Assembly (NCBI GenBank): GCA_946628545.1
Contig: CAMOWU010000030.1
Location: 1-35,343, forward strand
Reading direction: 5' to 3'
DNA from: an uncultured Bacteroides sp.
Lineage (GTDB): Bacteria; Bacteroidota; Bacteroidia; Bacteroidales; Bacteroidaceae
DNA length: 35,343 nucleotides
Under the pieces are notes generated by a model that had not been told where the DNA came from, made no database searches, and was given only the letters and a program-made list of their open reading frames with translations. Both the position numbers and the translations under genes were made by a program. The number at the start of each line of letters is the position of its first letter. Position 1 is the stretch's first letter. Shown piece after piece: positions 16,931 to 24,690 of this stretch.

Positions 16931-18739
16931 TTATTTCGTTTGTTGAGTGTTGATGGTGTGCAGGGTGAGGATGTCTTGTGCAGGATAGCATTTTTTTCCT
17001 TCATGTTCCTCTCCCTGCAAGGCATTTCTCATCTCTCCCTGCAAGGCATTTCTCACTAATGTTTCCATTGACTTGGGAACAATGGTCAGTATTCTTTCCT
17101 TTCGCTGTTCGGCTTGTCCCACATCGTCATGGAGAATCGTTATCCATTGGCGTAAACTGCTCTTGGCGGCATTGCCTTCTTTTCCGACGAGTTTCTCTGC
17201 TTGTTGTTGCAACTTGTCGATTGTCCAGCGGCCTTCCATACTATGAAGGTAATAAGGACCGAATTCAAAGGAATGTTCATTGACCTGCATATTGCTTATT
17301 TTCAGATAATATGGTCCTGATTCGACTGTTTGGTCGTCAAGTGGCGACTCTTCCTTATGAAGGTAATAGGGACCCGACTCAAAAGATTGTCCTTCCTGCC
17401 GTGCCTTTTCTTTGTGAAGGTAATAAGGACCAGGCTCAAAGTGTTGCTCTTCGGATGATGCTGTCTCTTTATGAAGGTAATAGGGACCAGATTCGAAAGG
17501 ATCATCTTCGGTTGTAGTCTTTTCTTTATGAAGGTAATAGGGACCCGACTCAAAAGTCTGTTCTTCCTGCCGTGCCTTTTCTTTGTGAAGGTAATAAGGA
17601 CCGAACTCAAGTGAAAGACCATCTTGAGGAGTCTTTTCTTTGGCAAGTATCTCATTGTAATCTTCAACGAAACTGCTCTGAACTTTGTGGAATGCGAGAC
17701 AAGATGGAGGCAAGCCGTTAACAAGGTGTTCTTTCTTTTTTGCATCTTTCTTTGCCACATTACAGAGTGTTTCTGCCAAATTGTAGCCATAGTAGAAGGG
17801 ATAAGACGACTTGATGTAGGCTATGCCTGCACAAGCCGTCAGCTGATGCCCCATAGCCTTGGTTTCTTCCTCGAAGAACTGCATAAATAACTTGGCATAA
17901 GGAACGGCCAAATCGCCACGGGTGATGATGGTCATGTCATCGCCGCTGAGTACAATAGGACGGAGAGGAATCTTTTTCTTATTATCTACGAGATGATATT
18001 CTTCGTTCAGTTTTTTGAATGTTCTTTGTGCAGCTTTCTTAACGGCATTATCAAGGTTCTCGGAGAACTCGTGCAATTTACCTGGTTCTTTTCCAATCCG
18101 TGAGACAATTTGCCCTAATCCGTTCCCATCGGCATGAATGATAGCAATCCAGTCGTTGTTACCTGTCATTTCTTCAATGTTGAATGCCACGTTTTTGTAG
18201 CTCAGCTCCCCGATAGCCTCGCCAAAACTATAGCGACACAACTTAAATGTTGCTTTTGCTTTCTCTTTCTTTCGATACGTGCCTTCGTCTATGTATTCAC
18301 CATCCTTTACAGCCACGGCAGGCAATCCCGTTTTGCGGGAGCGTTCCATTGCCATCAGCCCTGTGGTGAGCGAAGGCATAGGGCGATTGCGCTGGGCACG
18401 GAGCCTGCTCTCCAACTTCTCTACAGCACTGGCGAAGTCATCATCGTCGTAAGCCACGACGGCTTGGCTGATAGTGATGCCTGGAGCTTTCTCCATAATG
18501 GTTTTAGGAAAGTACTTGACGACCTTTTCACATAGTGCTTTATTTTTTTCTTCGTAGAGGCATTTCACGTTTCCAGCGGCACCGACAATAAGTTCTCCTC
18601 CTTTAGAAAAAGGCTCGAAATCACTGGTACAGACCCGCTCCACAATCTCACTGGCACCGATGATGTCTTGAAGTTCGTTGGTCTGGAAAATGAAACCTTG
18701 TATTCCTTGTACTGATGCACCGTATAAATACTTTGTCAT
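16931..18739 (-). CDS. cas10: Cas10, large subunit of the type III effector, no HD domain
   Basis: A 602-residue Cas10. It begins directly with the first palm-related segment (YGASVQGIQGFIFQTNELQDIIGAS), so the N-terminal HD nuclease domain is absent; single-stranded DNA cleavage by this subunit is therefore unlikely. The polymerase part shows IIHADGNGLGQ (203-209) and LSGDDMTII (265-268), the latter replacing the usual GGDD with SGDD but keeping both aspartates, so synthesis of cyclic oligoadenylate signals is plausible. Two CARF-HEPN genes in the locus fit this. Residues 377-499 are seven copies of a 19-residue GPYYL unit, and RNALQGEM is duplicated near the C-terminus. First gene of the effector operon. 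Confidence 0.92.
   Translation of the reverse strand: MTKYLYGASVQGIQGFIFQTNELQDIIGASEIVERVCTSDFEPFSKGGELIVGAAGNVKCLYEEKNKALCEKVVKYFPKTIMEKAPGITISQAVVAYDDDDFASAVEKLESRLRAQRNRPMPSLTTGLMAMERSRKTGLPAVAVKDGEYIDEGTYRKKEKAKATFKLCRYSFGEAIGELSYKNVAFNIEEMTGNNDWIAIIHADGNGLGQIVSRIGKEPGKLHEFSENLDNAVKKAAQRTFKKLNEEYHLVDNKKKIPLRPIVLSGDDMTIITRGDLAVPYAKLFMQFFEEETKAMGHQLTACAGIAYIKSSYPFYYGYNLAETLCNVAKKDAKKKEHLVNGLPPSCLAFHKVQSSFVEDYNEILAKEKTPQDGLSLEFGPYYLHKEKARQEEQTFESGPYYLHKEKTTTEDDPFESGPYYLHKETASSEEQHFEPGPYYLHKEKARQEGQSFESGPYYLHKEESPLDDQTVESGPYYLKISNMQVNEHSFEFGPYYLHSMEGRWTIDKLQQQAEKLVGKEGNAAKSSLRQWITILHDDVGQAEQRKERILTIVPKSMETLVRNALQGEMRNALQGEEHEGKKCYPAQDILTLHTINTQQTK
17009..17054 (-). repeat. 24-bp in-frame duplication near the 3' end of cas10
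   Basis: A 22-bp identical stretch occurs twice at a 24-bp offset, encoding RNALQGEM followed by RNALQGEE. Copies are almost identical. Confidence 0.85.
17243..17611 (-). repeat. 57-bp tandem repeat array inside cas10
   Basis: Seven GPYYL-centred units with an exact 19-residue (57-bp) period: six full periods plus a 27-bp partial last unit, 369 bp in all. Consensus is roughly (F)ES-GPYYLHKE-x(9). GPYYL is invariant in all seven; HKE in the first five. The linker between GPYYLHKE cores is acidic and variable, except that KARQE recurs in units 1 and 4. The array keeps the reading frame. Confidence 0.95.
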
Positions 18740-18773
18740 ATCTCTGTAGTATTAAGGTTATTCGTTAACTCGC

Positions 18774-18803
18774 CAAAATTATGAAAAAAATCAATATCAC
18801 AAT
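18774..18803 (-). promoter_or_regulatory. Promoter for the effector operon
   Basis: On the minus strand, TAATTTTG at 18774-18781 is a full -7 box match; ATTG at 18800-18803, 18 nt upstream, is a weak -33 box. Start near 18766, 27 nt before cas10. Confidence 0.6.
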
Positions 18804-18820
18804 ACTTTTTGGTGGAAAAT

Positions 18821-18851
18821 TTTGTGGATTTTGTTCTTTTTTTTATTTTTG
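18821..18851 (+). promoter_or_regulatory. Promoter for cas6 and downstream genes
   Basis: TTTG at 18821-18824, 19 nt, then TATTTTTG at 18844-18851: a complete Bacteroidetes promoter. Start near 18859, about 38 nt before cas6. It is back to back with the cas10 promoter, separated by under 20 nt. Confidence 0.75.
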
Positions 18852-18896
18852 CACACGTAAATTGAACGAAATACATCATTAACAACCTTAAACCAG

Positions 18897-19562
18897 ATGA
18901 AAATTAAGACCATCAATTTCAACGGACGACTTTTCCCTCAGGAAATATCCTATTTCCGTGCAGCCATGGTTAAGGAAGTGGGCGACGAAAGCATCTTGCT
19001 CCACAACCACCAAGACGAAGGCTTGCGCTACTCATATCCGTTGGTGCAATATAAGGCAGTCGATGGACGGCCTATGATCACGGCTGTCAGTGAAGCCGTC
19101 AGCCTCTTCGACGGTTTTCATGCCACCATGCCACTGCAACTCAATATAGGCAACCGCAAACTCGACACGATGGTTCTTGCCATTCATGAGGAAGACTATC
19201 AACCTTCGTTCTCAGATATTCCCATTGAATATGGAGTGAAGCGATACATACCGCTTACGGGCTCAAGTGTGTCGGAATACCGACACATCGTCGCCTATAC
19301 CGATAAGGTGGAGATGCTGGAGGCGAAGATTGTGGGCAATCTGCTCTCTTTCTTCAAGGGTATCGGTGTTCATTTAGCAGAAGAACTAAAAGTCGTCATT
19401 TCCGACATCACCAACCGTGGCACATTTCGCTACAAGAATGTCGATTTCATGACCTTCGATCTCCAGTTCGTCACCAACATCTTCCTGCCCGACAATATCG
19501 GCATCGGCAAGAGCAGCAGCGTCGGCATGGGAAACGTCAAGATGATCAGGACAATAGAATAA
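18897..19562 (+). CDS. cas6: Cas6 crRNA-processing endoribonuclease
   Basis: A 221-residue RAMP-type endoribonuclease that cuts the repeat in the pre-crRNA to release unit crRNAs. The N-terminal part resembles the Bacteroidetes-type Cas6 (FNGRLFPQEISYFRAAM, then LLHNHQDEGLRYSYPLVQYK). The C-terminal domain ends in the expected glycine-rich loop GIGKSSSVGMGNVKM. Candidate catalytic histidines include His36 and His38 in the LLHNH segment; these are not confirmed. It is transcribed away from cas10, first in the plus-strand group. Its activity should leave the last part of the repeat, ending ATTAAGAC, as 5' handle, common to both arrays. Confidence 0.88.
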   Translation: MKIKTINFNGRLFPQEISYFRAAMVKEVGDESILLHNHQDEGLRYSYPLVQYKAVDGRPMITAVSEAVSLFDGFHATMPLQLNIGNRKLDTMVLAIHEEDYQPSFSDIPIEYGVKRYIPLTGSSVSEYRHIVAYTDKVEMLEAKIVGNLLSFFKGIGVHLAEELKVVISDITNRGTFRYKNVDFMTFDLQFVTNIFLPDNIGIGKSSSVGMGNVKMIRTIE

Positions 19563-19603
19563 TATCATTTCGGATGTGGATTTGAACCATTAAAGTAGGA
19601 GAT

Positions 19604-19867
19604 ATGAAAATGAACATAAAGAACCCATTGCAAAAAATCGTAGGAGCTGAATATGTTAGTGGCTATATCCTGAGATTGACTTTCAACACAGGGGAAGTCC
19701 GCTTGATGGATTTTACCCCTCTTATGCAGAAAGGAATATGCCAGAAACTCAAAGATATGGATTACTTTAAGTCCTTCCGACTCGATCCTTTTACCGTCGA
19801 TTGGAACGATGAGATTGGATTCGCACCGCGCCATCTTTACGAACGTAGTGTCAGCACCTCTTTATGA
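19604..19867 (+). CDS. DUF2442 protein inside the CRISPR locus
   Basis: An 87-residue DUF2442 protein: GYILRLTFNTGEVRLMDFTPLM (the family's strand-turn-strand with a T-G-E turn), then FKSFRLDPFTVDWNDEIGFAPRHLYE, where the V-D-W-N-D-E-I-G-F-A-P core is the most diagnostic part. A purine-rich GGAGAT precedes the start. It sits 41 nt after cas6 and 111 nt before the first CARF gene. Here the usual DUF4160 partner is absent. Possible roles are a passenger or a small CRISPR accessory; I have no evidence to separate these. Confidence 0.8.
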   Translation: MKMNIKNPLQKIVGAEYVSGYILRLTFNTGEVRLMDFTPLMQKGICQKLKDMDYFKSFRLDPFTVDWNDEIGFAPRHLYERSVSTSL

Positions 19868-19978
19868 AGGAGAATTAGAAAGCAATCATGCACCATGCAT
19901 GAGATGCATACTTTTTCCCCATCCAGTCAAATCTTTCAATAATTCCTGTTAGACAATTTATAGAAAACCCTAAAAACT

Positions 19979-21214
19979 ATGTCTAAAATACTCATTTCGT
20001 TGCTTGGCACTGGAGTGCCCACCGACAAGACGGACGACACCTCGCCACGTGAATACAAGACTGCACATTACATGATGGAAGGGGAAAGTCTCGGCAATCA
20101 CTCTTTCGTCACACTTGCGCTGGCTCAGCACCTTAAGGTCGATGACATCATACTCGTCGGGACCAAGAAGAGCATGTGGGAAGAAGCGTACCTACAGTTC
20201 AAGAAACAGAAAGAACCTGGTTTCGACAGCGACGATATCTATTGGAACCTCTATGAACAATGTGGCAGTGCTAATGAGAAATCCGACCTCATACTCGAAC
20301 ATAAAGAAGAAATTGAGCAACTGATGGGCAATAACTCGCACGTGGTACTTGTGCGCTACGGGCTCAACAAACAGGAGGTCCAGGAGAACATCAACATCAT
20401 ACTTTCACTGGCAGAGTATCTGAAACGAGGGGATGAACTCATCGTGGATGTCACCCATTCTTTCCGTTCTTTTCCCATTCTCATCACCCAACTGCTCATG
20501 TACCTGAAGACGGTGCGCACGGACATCAAGGTAGAGCATATCTACTACGCCATGCTCGAGGCCAATCGCGACCTCAACTATGCACCCATTGTGGACCTCT
20601 CTGCTACACTCCATGTCAACGACTGGATTATCGGCGCTTATGCATTCCTGAACTTCGGAAACGGATACAAGGTGGCGGAACTGGTGAAAGATGAAAATTT
20701 AGATGTGTCTAATAGAATCAATGGCTTCTCCAACGCCATAGCACTTAATCATTTCGATGCCATACAAAATCAGGCGCAGAACCTCTCTGGAATCAAAAAC
20801 AAACAATACCAGTCGAAACTGCCCCAACTGATTATCCAACCAGTCATCAATAGCTTCATCAACAAGTTCGCCAACGTTCAGAAACACGCTGTTTTCCAAC
20901 TTCGTCTTGCAGAGTGGCAGTGTTCGGTGCAGAATTATGCTTCTGCCTATCTCTCTGTGGTTGAGGCTATAGTGTCTTTTGTCTGTGAGATGAATGGACT
21001 TGATGAATTCAACAAAGACGACAGGGAGGCTGCTAAGAAAATTTTGCGTGGCGACAGCTATGGCAGCTATCCCACGGGAATGGACAGAATCTTCAGGGAC
21101 CTCAATAGAATCCGTATCAGTATCGCTCATACAAGGGGTGTGTCTGAAAACGGATGTAGGATGATTGCTAAACTCAAAACCCATCTGAGAGAACTAAAGA
21201 CAATCATACAGTAA
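19979..21214 (+). CDS. Csx2/Csx1-family CARF-HEPN protein A
   Basis: A 411-residue predicted signal-activated RNase. The N-terminal CARF part (about 1-190) opens with ISLLGTG, the ligand-site glycine-containing loop, and contains DELIVDVTHSFRSFP, a variant of the D-x-T-H-G motif with Ser in place of Gly. The C-terminal HEPN part carries RISIAH (Arg379 to His384), the R-x4-H active-site motif of HEPN ribonucleases. Family placement: TIGR02221 (Csx2) / DxTHG group. It is expected to bind cyclic oligoadenylate made by Cas10 and cleave RNA. Complete length; 88 nt before the paralogue. Confidence 0.87.
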   Translation: MSKILISLLGTGVPTDKTDDTSPREYKTAHYMMEGESLGNHSFVTLALAQHLKVDDIILVGTKKSMWEEAYLQFKKQKEPGFDSDDIYWNLYEQCGSANEKSDLILEHKEEIEQLMGNNSHVVLVRYGLNKQEVQENINIILSLAEYLKRGDELIVDVTHSFRSFPILITQLLMYLKTVRTDIKVEHIYYAMLEANRDLNYAPIVDLSATLHVNDWIIGAYAFLNFGNGYKVAELVKDENLDVSNRINGFSNAIALNHFDAIQNQAQNLSGIKNKQYQSKLPQLIIQPVINSFINKFANVQKHAVFQLRLAEWQCSVQNYASAYLSVVEAIVSFVCEMNGLDEFNKDDREAAKKILRGDSYGSYPTGMDRIFRDLNRIRISIAHTRGVSENGCRMIAKLKTHLRELKTIIQ

Positions 21215-21302
21215 TGACTGAACCTGGCCATCTGAATGCTTGTGCCAGTTATTGGCTGATCTGACGCTATCATTAACCAACGAACAATCCAATCAAATAT
21301 AT

Positions 21303-23063
21303 ATGGAAGAAAATCAACAAAACAAACCAAGAAAAGTGTTCATATCTGTTCTAGGAGCTGGATTCTATGGAGAATGTGTATATGGTAAAGATGATAAAAT
21401 CATCGATGGTCAACCATTCCGTTCATCATCCACTCGATTTGTACAACAAGCCACTTTGGAATATCTGGATGCAAAAAACTGGTGTGCTGATGATGCAGCC
21501 TATATACTTGTTACAAAAGGTGCAAAGCAGACCAATTGGAATAAATCAATTGTTACTCGAAAGAAATTTGATGGCAGTGAAGAAGCATATACTGGACTCG
21601 AAAAAGTTATCGAGGACATGCATCTCCCTTTCCCAACCAAGGCTGTTGATATAAAAGACGGTAAGAACGAAGAGGAAATATGGGACATTTTCGACACGAT
21701 AATTTCAGACGAAAGAGGTTTTATTCAAGAAGGTGATGAACTGTATTTCGACCTTACTCACGGTTTCAGATATCTGCCTATGTTGGTGCTTGTGCTCGGC
21801 AATTATTCCAAGTTCTTGAAGCATACGAAAAAATGCAGCATCACATACGGAAACTTTGAGATGCGTGAAGATGGAGTTGCACCCATCATCGATCTCTTGC
21901 CGCTAGCCTCACTTCAAGATTGGACTTATGCAGTGGCTGACTATCTGGAGAATGGATATGCGGAAAAACTCGAGAAACTTGGAACAGAGTCTATGAGACC
22001 CATTCTGAGAAAGAGAGAAACAATGACCGAGGAAGTAAAGCTTGATGCACAGAACATGAGGGATCTTGTTAAGAACATAAGAACTATGGCTTTGGAGCGT
22101 CAAACTTGTCGAGGAATTTCTGTAATGGATTCTAAAATTGTTAAATCTGTTAGAGACAATATAAAAGATATCCAACATAGTTTTATTAGTGCTTTTACAC
22201 CTATTATCAAAGAAATTGAGAGATCGCTTATTGGTTTTGATACAGAATCGAATGTCTTTAATACGTTTGCTGCTGCTCAGTGGTGTTATGACAATCATCA
22301 ATATCAAGCAGCAACGACTTTTTTACTAGAAGGAGTAATTACTTTTTTCTGTCGTCGTCATGGATTTGATTATCAAAATGTTTCATTCCGTGATCTTGTT
22401 ACTTTGGCTTTTAATGTTAAAACTCCCAAGAGCAAAGTCACTATAAGTACCGCAAGAGTTAAACCAGAGTGTGTTTCTGCATTTCATGATCTTCTTAATG
22501 ACCCAATTCTTCAAGATGAAGTTTTTGTTAGTCGATTCTCTTCTTTCTGTGATGCCGTTCGTAATGACTATAATCATTGTGGATTTAGGCCTAGTCCTGT
22601 GAGTTCTGACAGCTTGTTGAAGAACTTAAATAAGAATCTCAGCATTATAAAAGAAAAATTAATTGATACCCAACCGATTGTAAAATGTAGTATTCCCAAT
22701 CCTCGTGTCTTCTTCAACATCTCCAATCACCCCATTTCCGAATGGAAAGAAGATCAGTTTGAAGCAGCTAAACAATACGGAGAGATCAAGGAGATGCCAT
22801 TCCCAACTATTGACCCCAGTTGCGACCAAAACCATATTGATTCTCTTGTTAATGAGTATGTCAATCAACTTGCCGAGCTGAGCTTGAAGGACGATCTCAC
22901 CGTCCACGTCATGGGCGAGATGACCTTTACCTACAACCTCGTCGCCCGCCTTAAGGCCATGGGCATACGATGCGTGGCATCCACCACCGAACGCCACACC
23001 CATCTCGACGCTGATGGCAACAAAGTCTCAGAGTTCAAGTTTGTCCAGTTTCGTGAATATTAA
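21303..23063 (+). CDS. CARF-HEPN protein B with C-terminal ring-nuclease-like domain
   Basis: A 586-residue multidomain protein. The CARF part begins ISVLGAGFYGE and has the canonical DLTHGFRYLP (DxTHG). The HEPN motif is RNDYNH (Arg420 to His425). From about residue 468 follows an extra domain of about 119 residues starting FFNISNHPISEW and containing MPFPTIDPS, VHVMGEMTFTYNLV, VASTTER and a final FVQFREY. This resembles small stand-alone CRISPR proteins proposed as derived-CARF ring nucleases (Csx15/Csx16/Csx20 group); I cannot assign which. Such a fusion could let the protein destroy its own activator. The ATG at 21303 is chosen; an upstream ATG at 21240 adds unrelated residues. The central part is AT-richer than its neighbours. 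Confidence 0.82.
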   Translation: MEENQQNKPRKVFISVLGAGFYGECVYGKDDKIIDGQPFRSSSTRFVQQATLEYLDAKNWCADDAAYILVTKGAKQTNWNKSIVTRKKFDGSEEAYTGLEKVIEDMHLPFPTKAVDIKDGKNEEEIWDIFDTIISDERGFIQEGDELYFDLTHGFRYLPMLVLVLGNYSKFLKHTKKCSITYGNFEMREDGVAPIIDLLPLASLQDWTYAVADYLENGYAEKLEKLGTESMRPILRKRETMTEEVKLDAQNMRDLVKNIRTMALERQTCRGISVMDSKIVKSVRDNIKDIQHSFISAFTPIIKEIERSLIGFDTESNVFNTFAAAQWCYDNHQYQAATTFLLEGVITFFCRRHGFDYQNVSFRDLVTLAFNVKTPKSKVTISTARVKPECVSAFHDLLNDPILQDEVFVSRFSSFCDAVRNDYNHCGFRPSPVSSDSLLKNLNKNLSIIKEKLIDTQPIVKCSIPNPRVFFNISNHPISEWKEDQFEAAKQYGEIKEMPFPTIDPSCDQNHIDSLVNEYVNQLAELSLKDDLTVHVMGEMTFTYNLVARLKAMGIRCVASTTERHTHLDADGNKVSEFKFVQFREY

Positions 23064-23078
23064 ATCAACCAGACTATT

Positions 23079-24557
23079 ATGGAACAAGATGAAATGAACA
23101 ATATCAAGTTGACAGACAGTCAGGATAGAGTTCTCAACAAGATCCTCAATTTTGTCAACAACTCCGCCGACCGTGTCTTCATCCTCAAAGGCTACGCCGG
23201 AACGGGAAAGACCACACTCATGCGGTTCCTTATCCAGAAACTGGACCAGCAGGAGAAAAACTACAGGCTGCTCGCCTCAACGGGGCGAGCAGCTAAGGTG
23301 CTCGCCAATATCTCTGGTACGGGATTCATCACATCAACAATTCATTCACTGATTTACACTTTCAAAGGTCTTAACCGAGACACAGAAGGAATTGATGAAG
23401 CGCAGATAGATGAAAATGGAACGCCCATCATATTGATGTTTCAGCAGGCTAAACTTGACGAGGAAAACCAACCTGAAACCATCTATATTGTTGATGAGTC
23501 GTCGATGGTATCCGATGTGCCTTCCAGAGATGTGACACAGGCGCAGTTTGGCGACGGACGTCTGCTCAAGAACCTACTCGATTATGACCCTCGTCCAGGA
23601 AGCAAGTTTATTTTCGTCGGCGACCCCTGCCAGTTGCCTCCCATCGAAGAGTACTATTCACCAGCCTTGATTCCAGCTTATTTCCAACAGACATTCAACT
23701 TGAATGCCCAGGAAGAAAAACTCACCGAAATCATGCGACAGAAAGGGGTTAGTGGCATCATCGATGCATCTAAGAAAATACGTGGACTCTATACTACTGC
23801 TCCTGAGGCTGGAGGACTCTTTGGCAAACAGAAACTATGGGGATATCTGCCCTTCAGAGGAAACAAGGACATACAGCTCCACAAAAACACCGAAGTCATG
23901 CTCGACGACTATGTGGAAAAAGTGAAAGCCTCAGGACTCAACAGCGCTGTATGTATTTGCAGAAGCAACAGGATGTGTGGAGAACTGTCGAGAACCATAC
24001 GGCAAAAACTGGGATTTATCAGTGAGCGTATTTCCGTGGGCGACTTGTTGCTCGTCACGCAAAACAACCTCAACACGGGGCTGATGAACGGTGATATGGT
24101 CACAGTGGAGGAAATCGCACCTCATGTGCAAACACGAGCCAGATTGACATTCAGGCAGATGAAGTTGAAGGAACTCTTCACGCAGAAAACATATACAACG
24201 TTAGTCATCGAGGAAATAGCCTATCAGGGGCGTCTTAACCTTGACGCACAGCAACAGCAGGCGCTTTTCGTCGATTTCATCATTAGAATGAAGAAGAAAG
24301 GCATCACAGAGAAAAAGAACAGACTGGCGTTTTACTCAGCGATGGAAAACGACCCGTACCTCAATGCCCTGCGATGTGTCTATGGCTACGCCATCACCTG
24401 CCACAAGTCGCAAGGTGGAGAATGGGAGGATGTATATGTGCAGGTTCCCAGAAACATCACACTCAACCCAACAAAGGGGACTTATCAGTGGATCTACACC
24501 GCCATGACGCGCGCCAGACACAAACTACACATGGTCGATGATTTCTACATCCGCTGA
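23079..24557 (+). CDS. RecD/Dda-like superfamily 1 helicase
   Basis: A 492-residue SF1B-type helicase. Motif I (Walker A) is GYAGTGKTT (38-46), motif II is IVDESSM (137-143), motif III GDPCQLPP (181-188), and the C-terminal motifs are YAITCHKSQGGEW (437-449) and WIYTAMTRAR (471-480). Single-domain architecture resembles Dda/RecD2-like helicases with a UvrD_C_2 end. It follows the CARF-HEPN gene by 15 nt and precedes cas1. RecD-like helicases have no standard part in type III CRISPR; one could supply or process DNA for adaptation together with the neighbouring PrimPol, but this is inference. All core motifs are intact. Confidence 0.88.
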   Translation: MEQDEMNNIKLTDSQDRVLNKILNFVNNSADRVFILKGYAGTGKTTLMRFLIQKLDQQEKNYRLLASTGRAAKVLANISGTGFITSTIHSLIYTFKGLNRDTEGIDEAQIDENGTPIILMFQQAKLDEENQPETIYIVDESSMVSDVPSRDVTQAQFGDGRLLKNLLDYDPRPGSKFIFVGDPCQLPPIEEYYSPALIPAYFQQTFNLNAQEEKLTEIMRQKGVSGIIDASKKIRGLYTTAPEAGGLFGKQKLWGYLPFRGNKDIQLHKNTEVMLDDYVEKVKASGLNSAVCICRSNRMCGELSRTIRQKLGFISERISVGDLLLVTQNNLNTGLMNGDMVTVEEIAPHVQTRARLTFRQMKLKELFTQKTYTTLVIEEIAYQGRLNLDAQQQQALFVDFIIRMKKKGITEKKNRLAFYSAMENDPYLNALRCVYGYAITCHKSQGGEWEDVYVQVPRNITLNPTKGTYQWIYTAMTRARHKLHMVDDFYIR

Positions 24558-24655
24558 CCCCAACTCCCCTCCCATTTAAGGGGAGGGGTGCCCGCAGGGT
24601 GGGGTGGGGTAAAAAAATCCCCTCCCTTCCAAGGGGAGGGGCAGGGGTGGGGTGA
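24558..24655. repeat. Two family C repeats between the helicase gene and cas1
   Basis: Two tandem units, each with a CTCCC-rich left arm and a right arm ending GGGGTGGGGTG, fill the gap from the helicase stop to just before cas1. The second unit has CCCCTCCCTTCCAAGGGG in place of the usual ATCTAA centre. Confidence 0.8.
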
Positions 24656-24690
24656 TCTCTCACATATTTCTTCATAAACACACAGTATCT

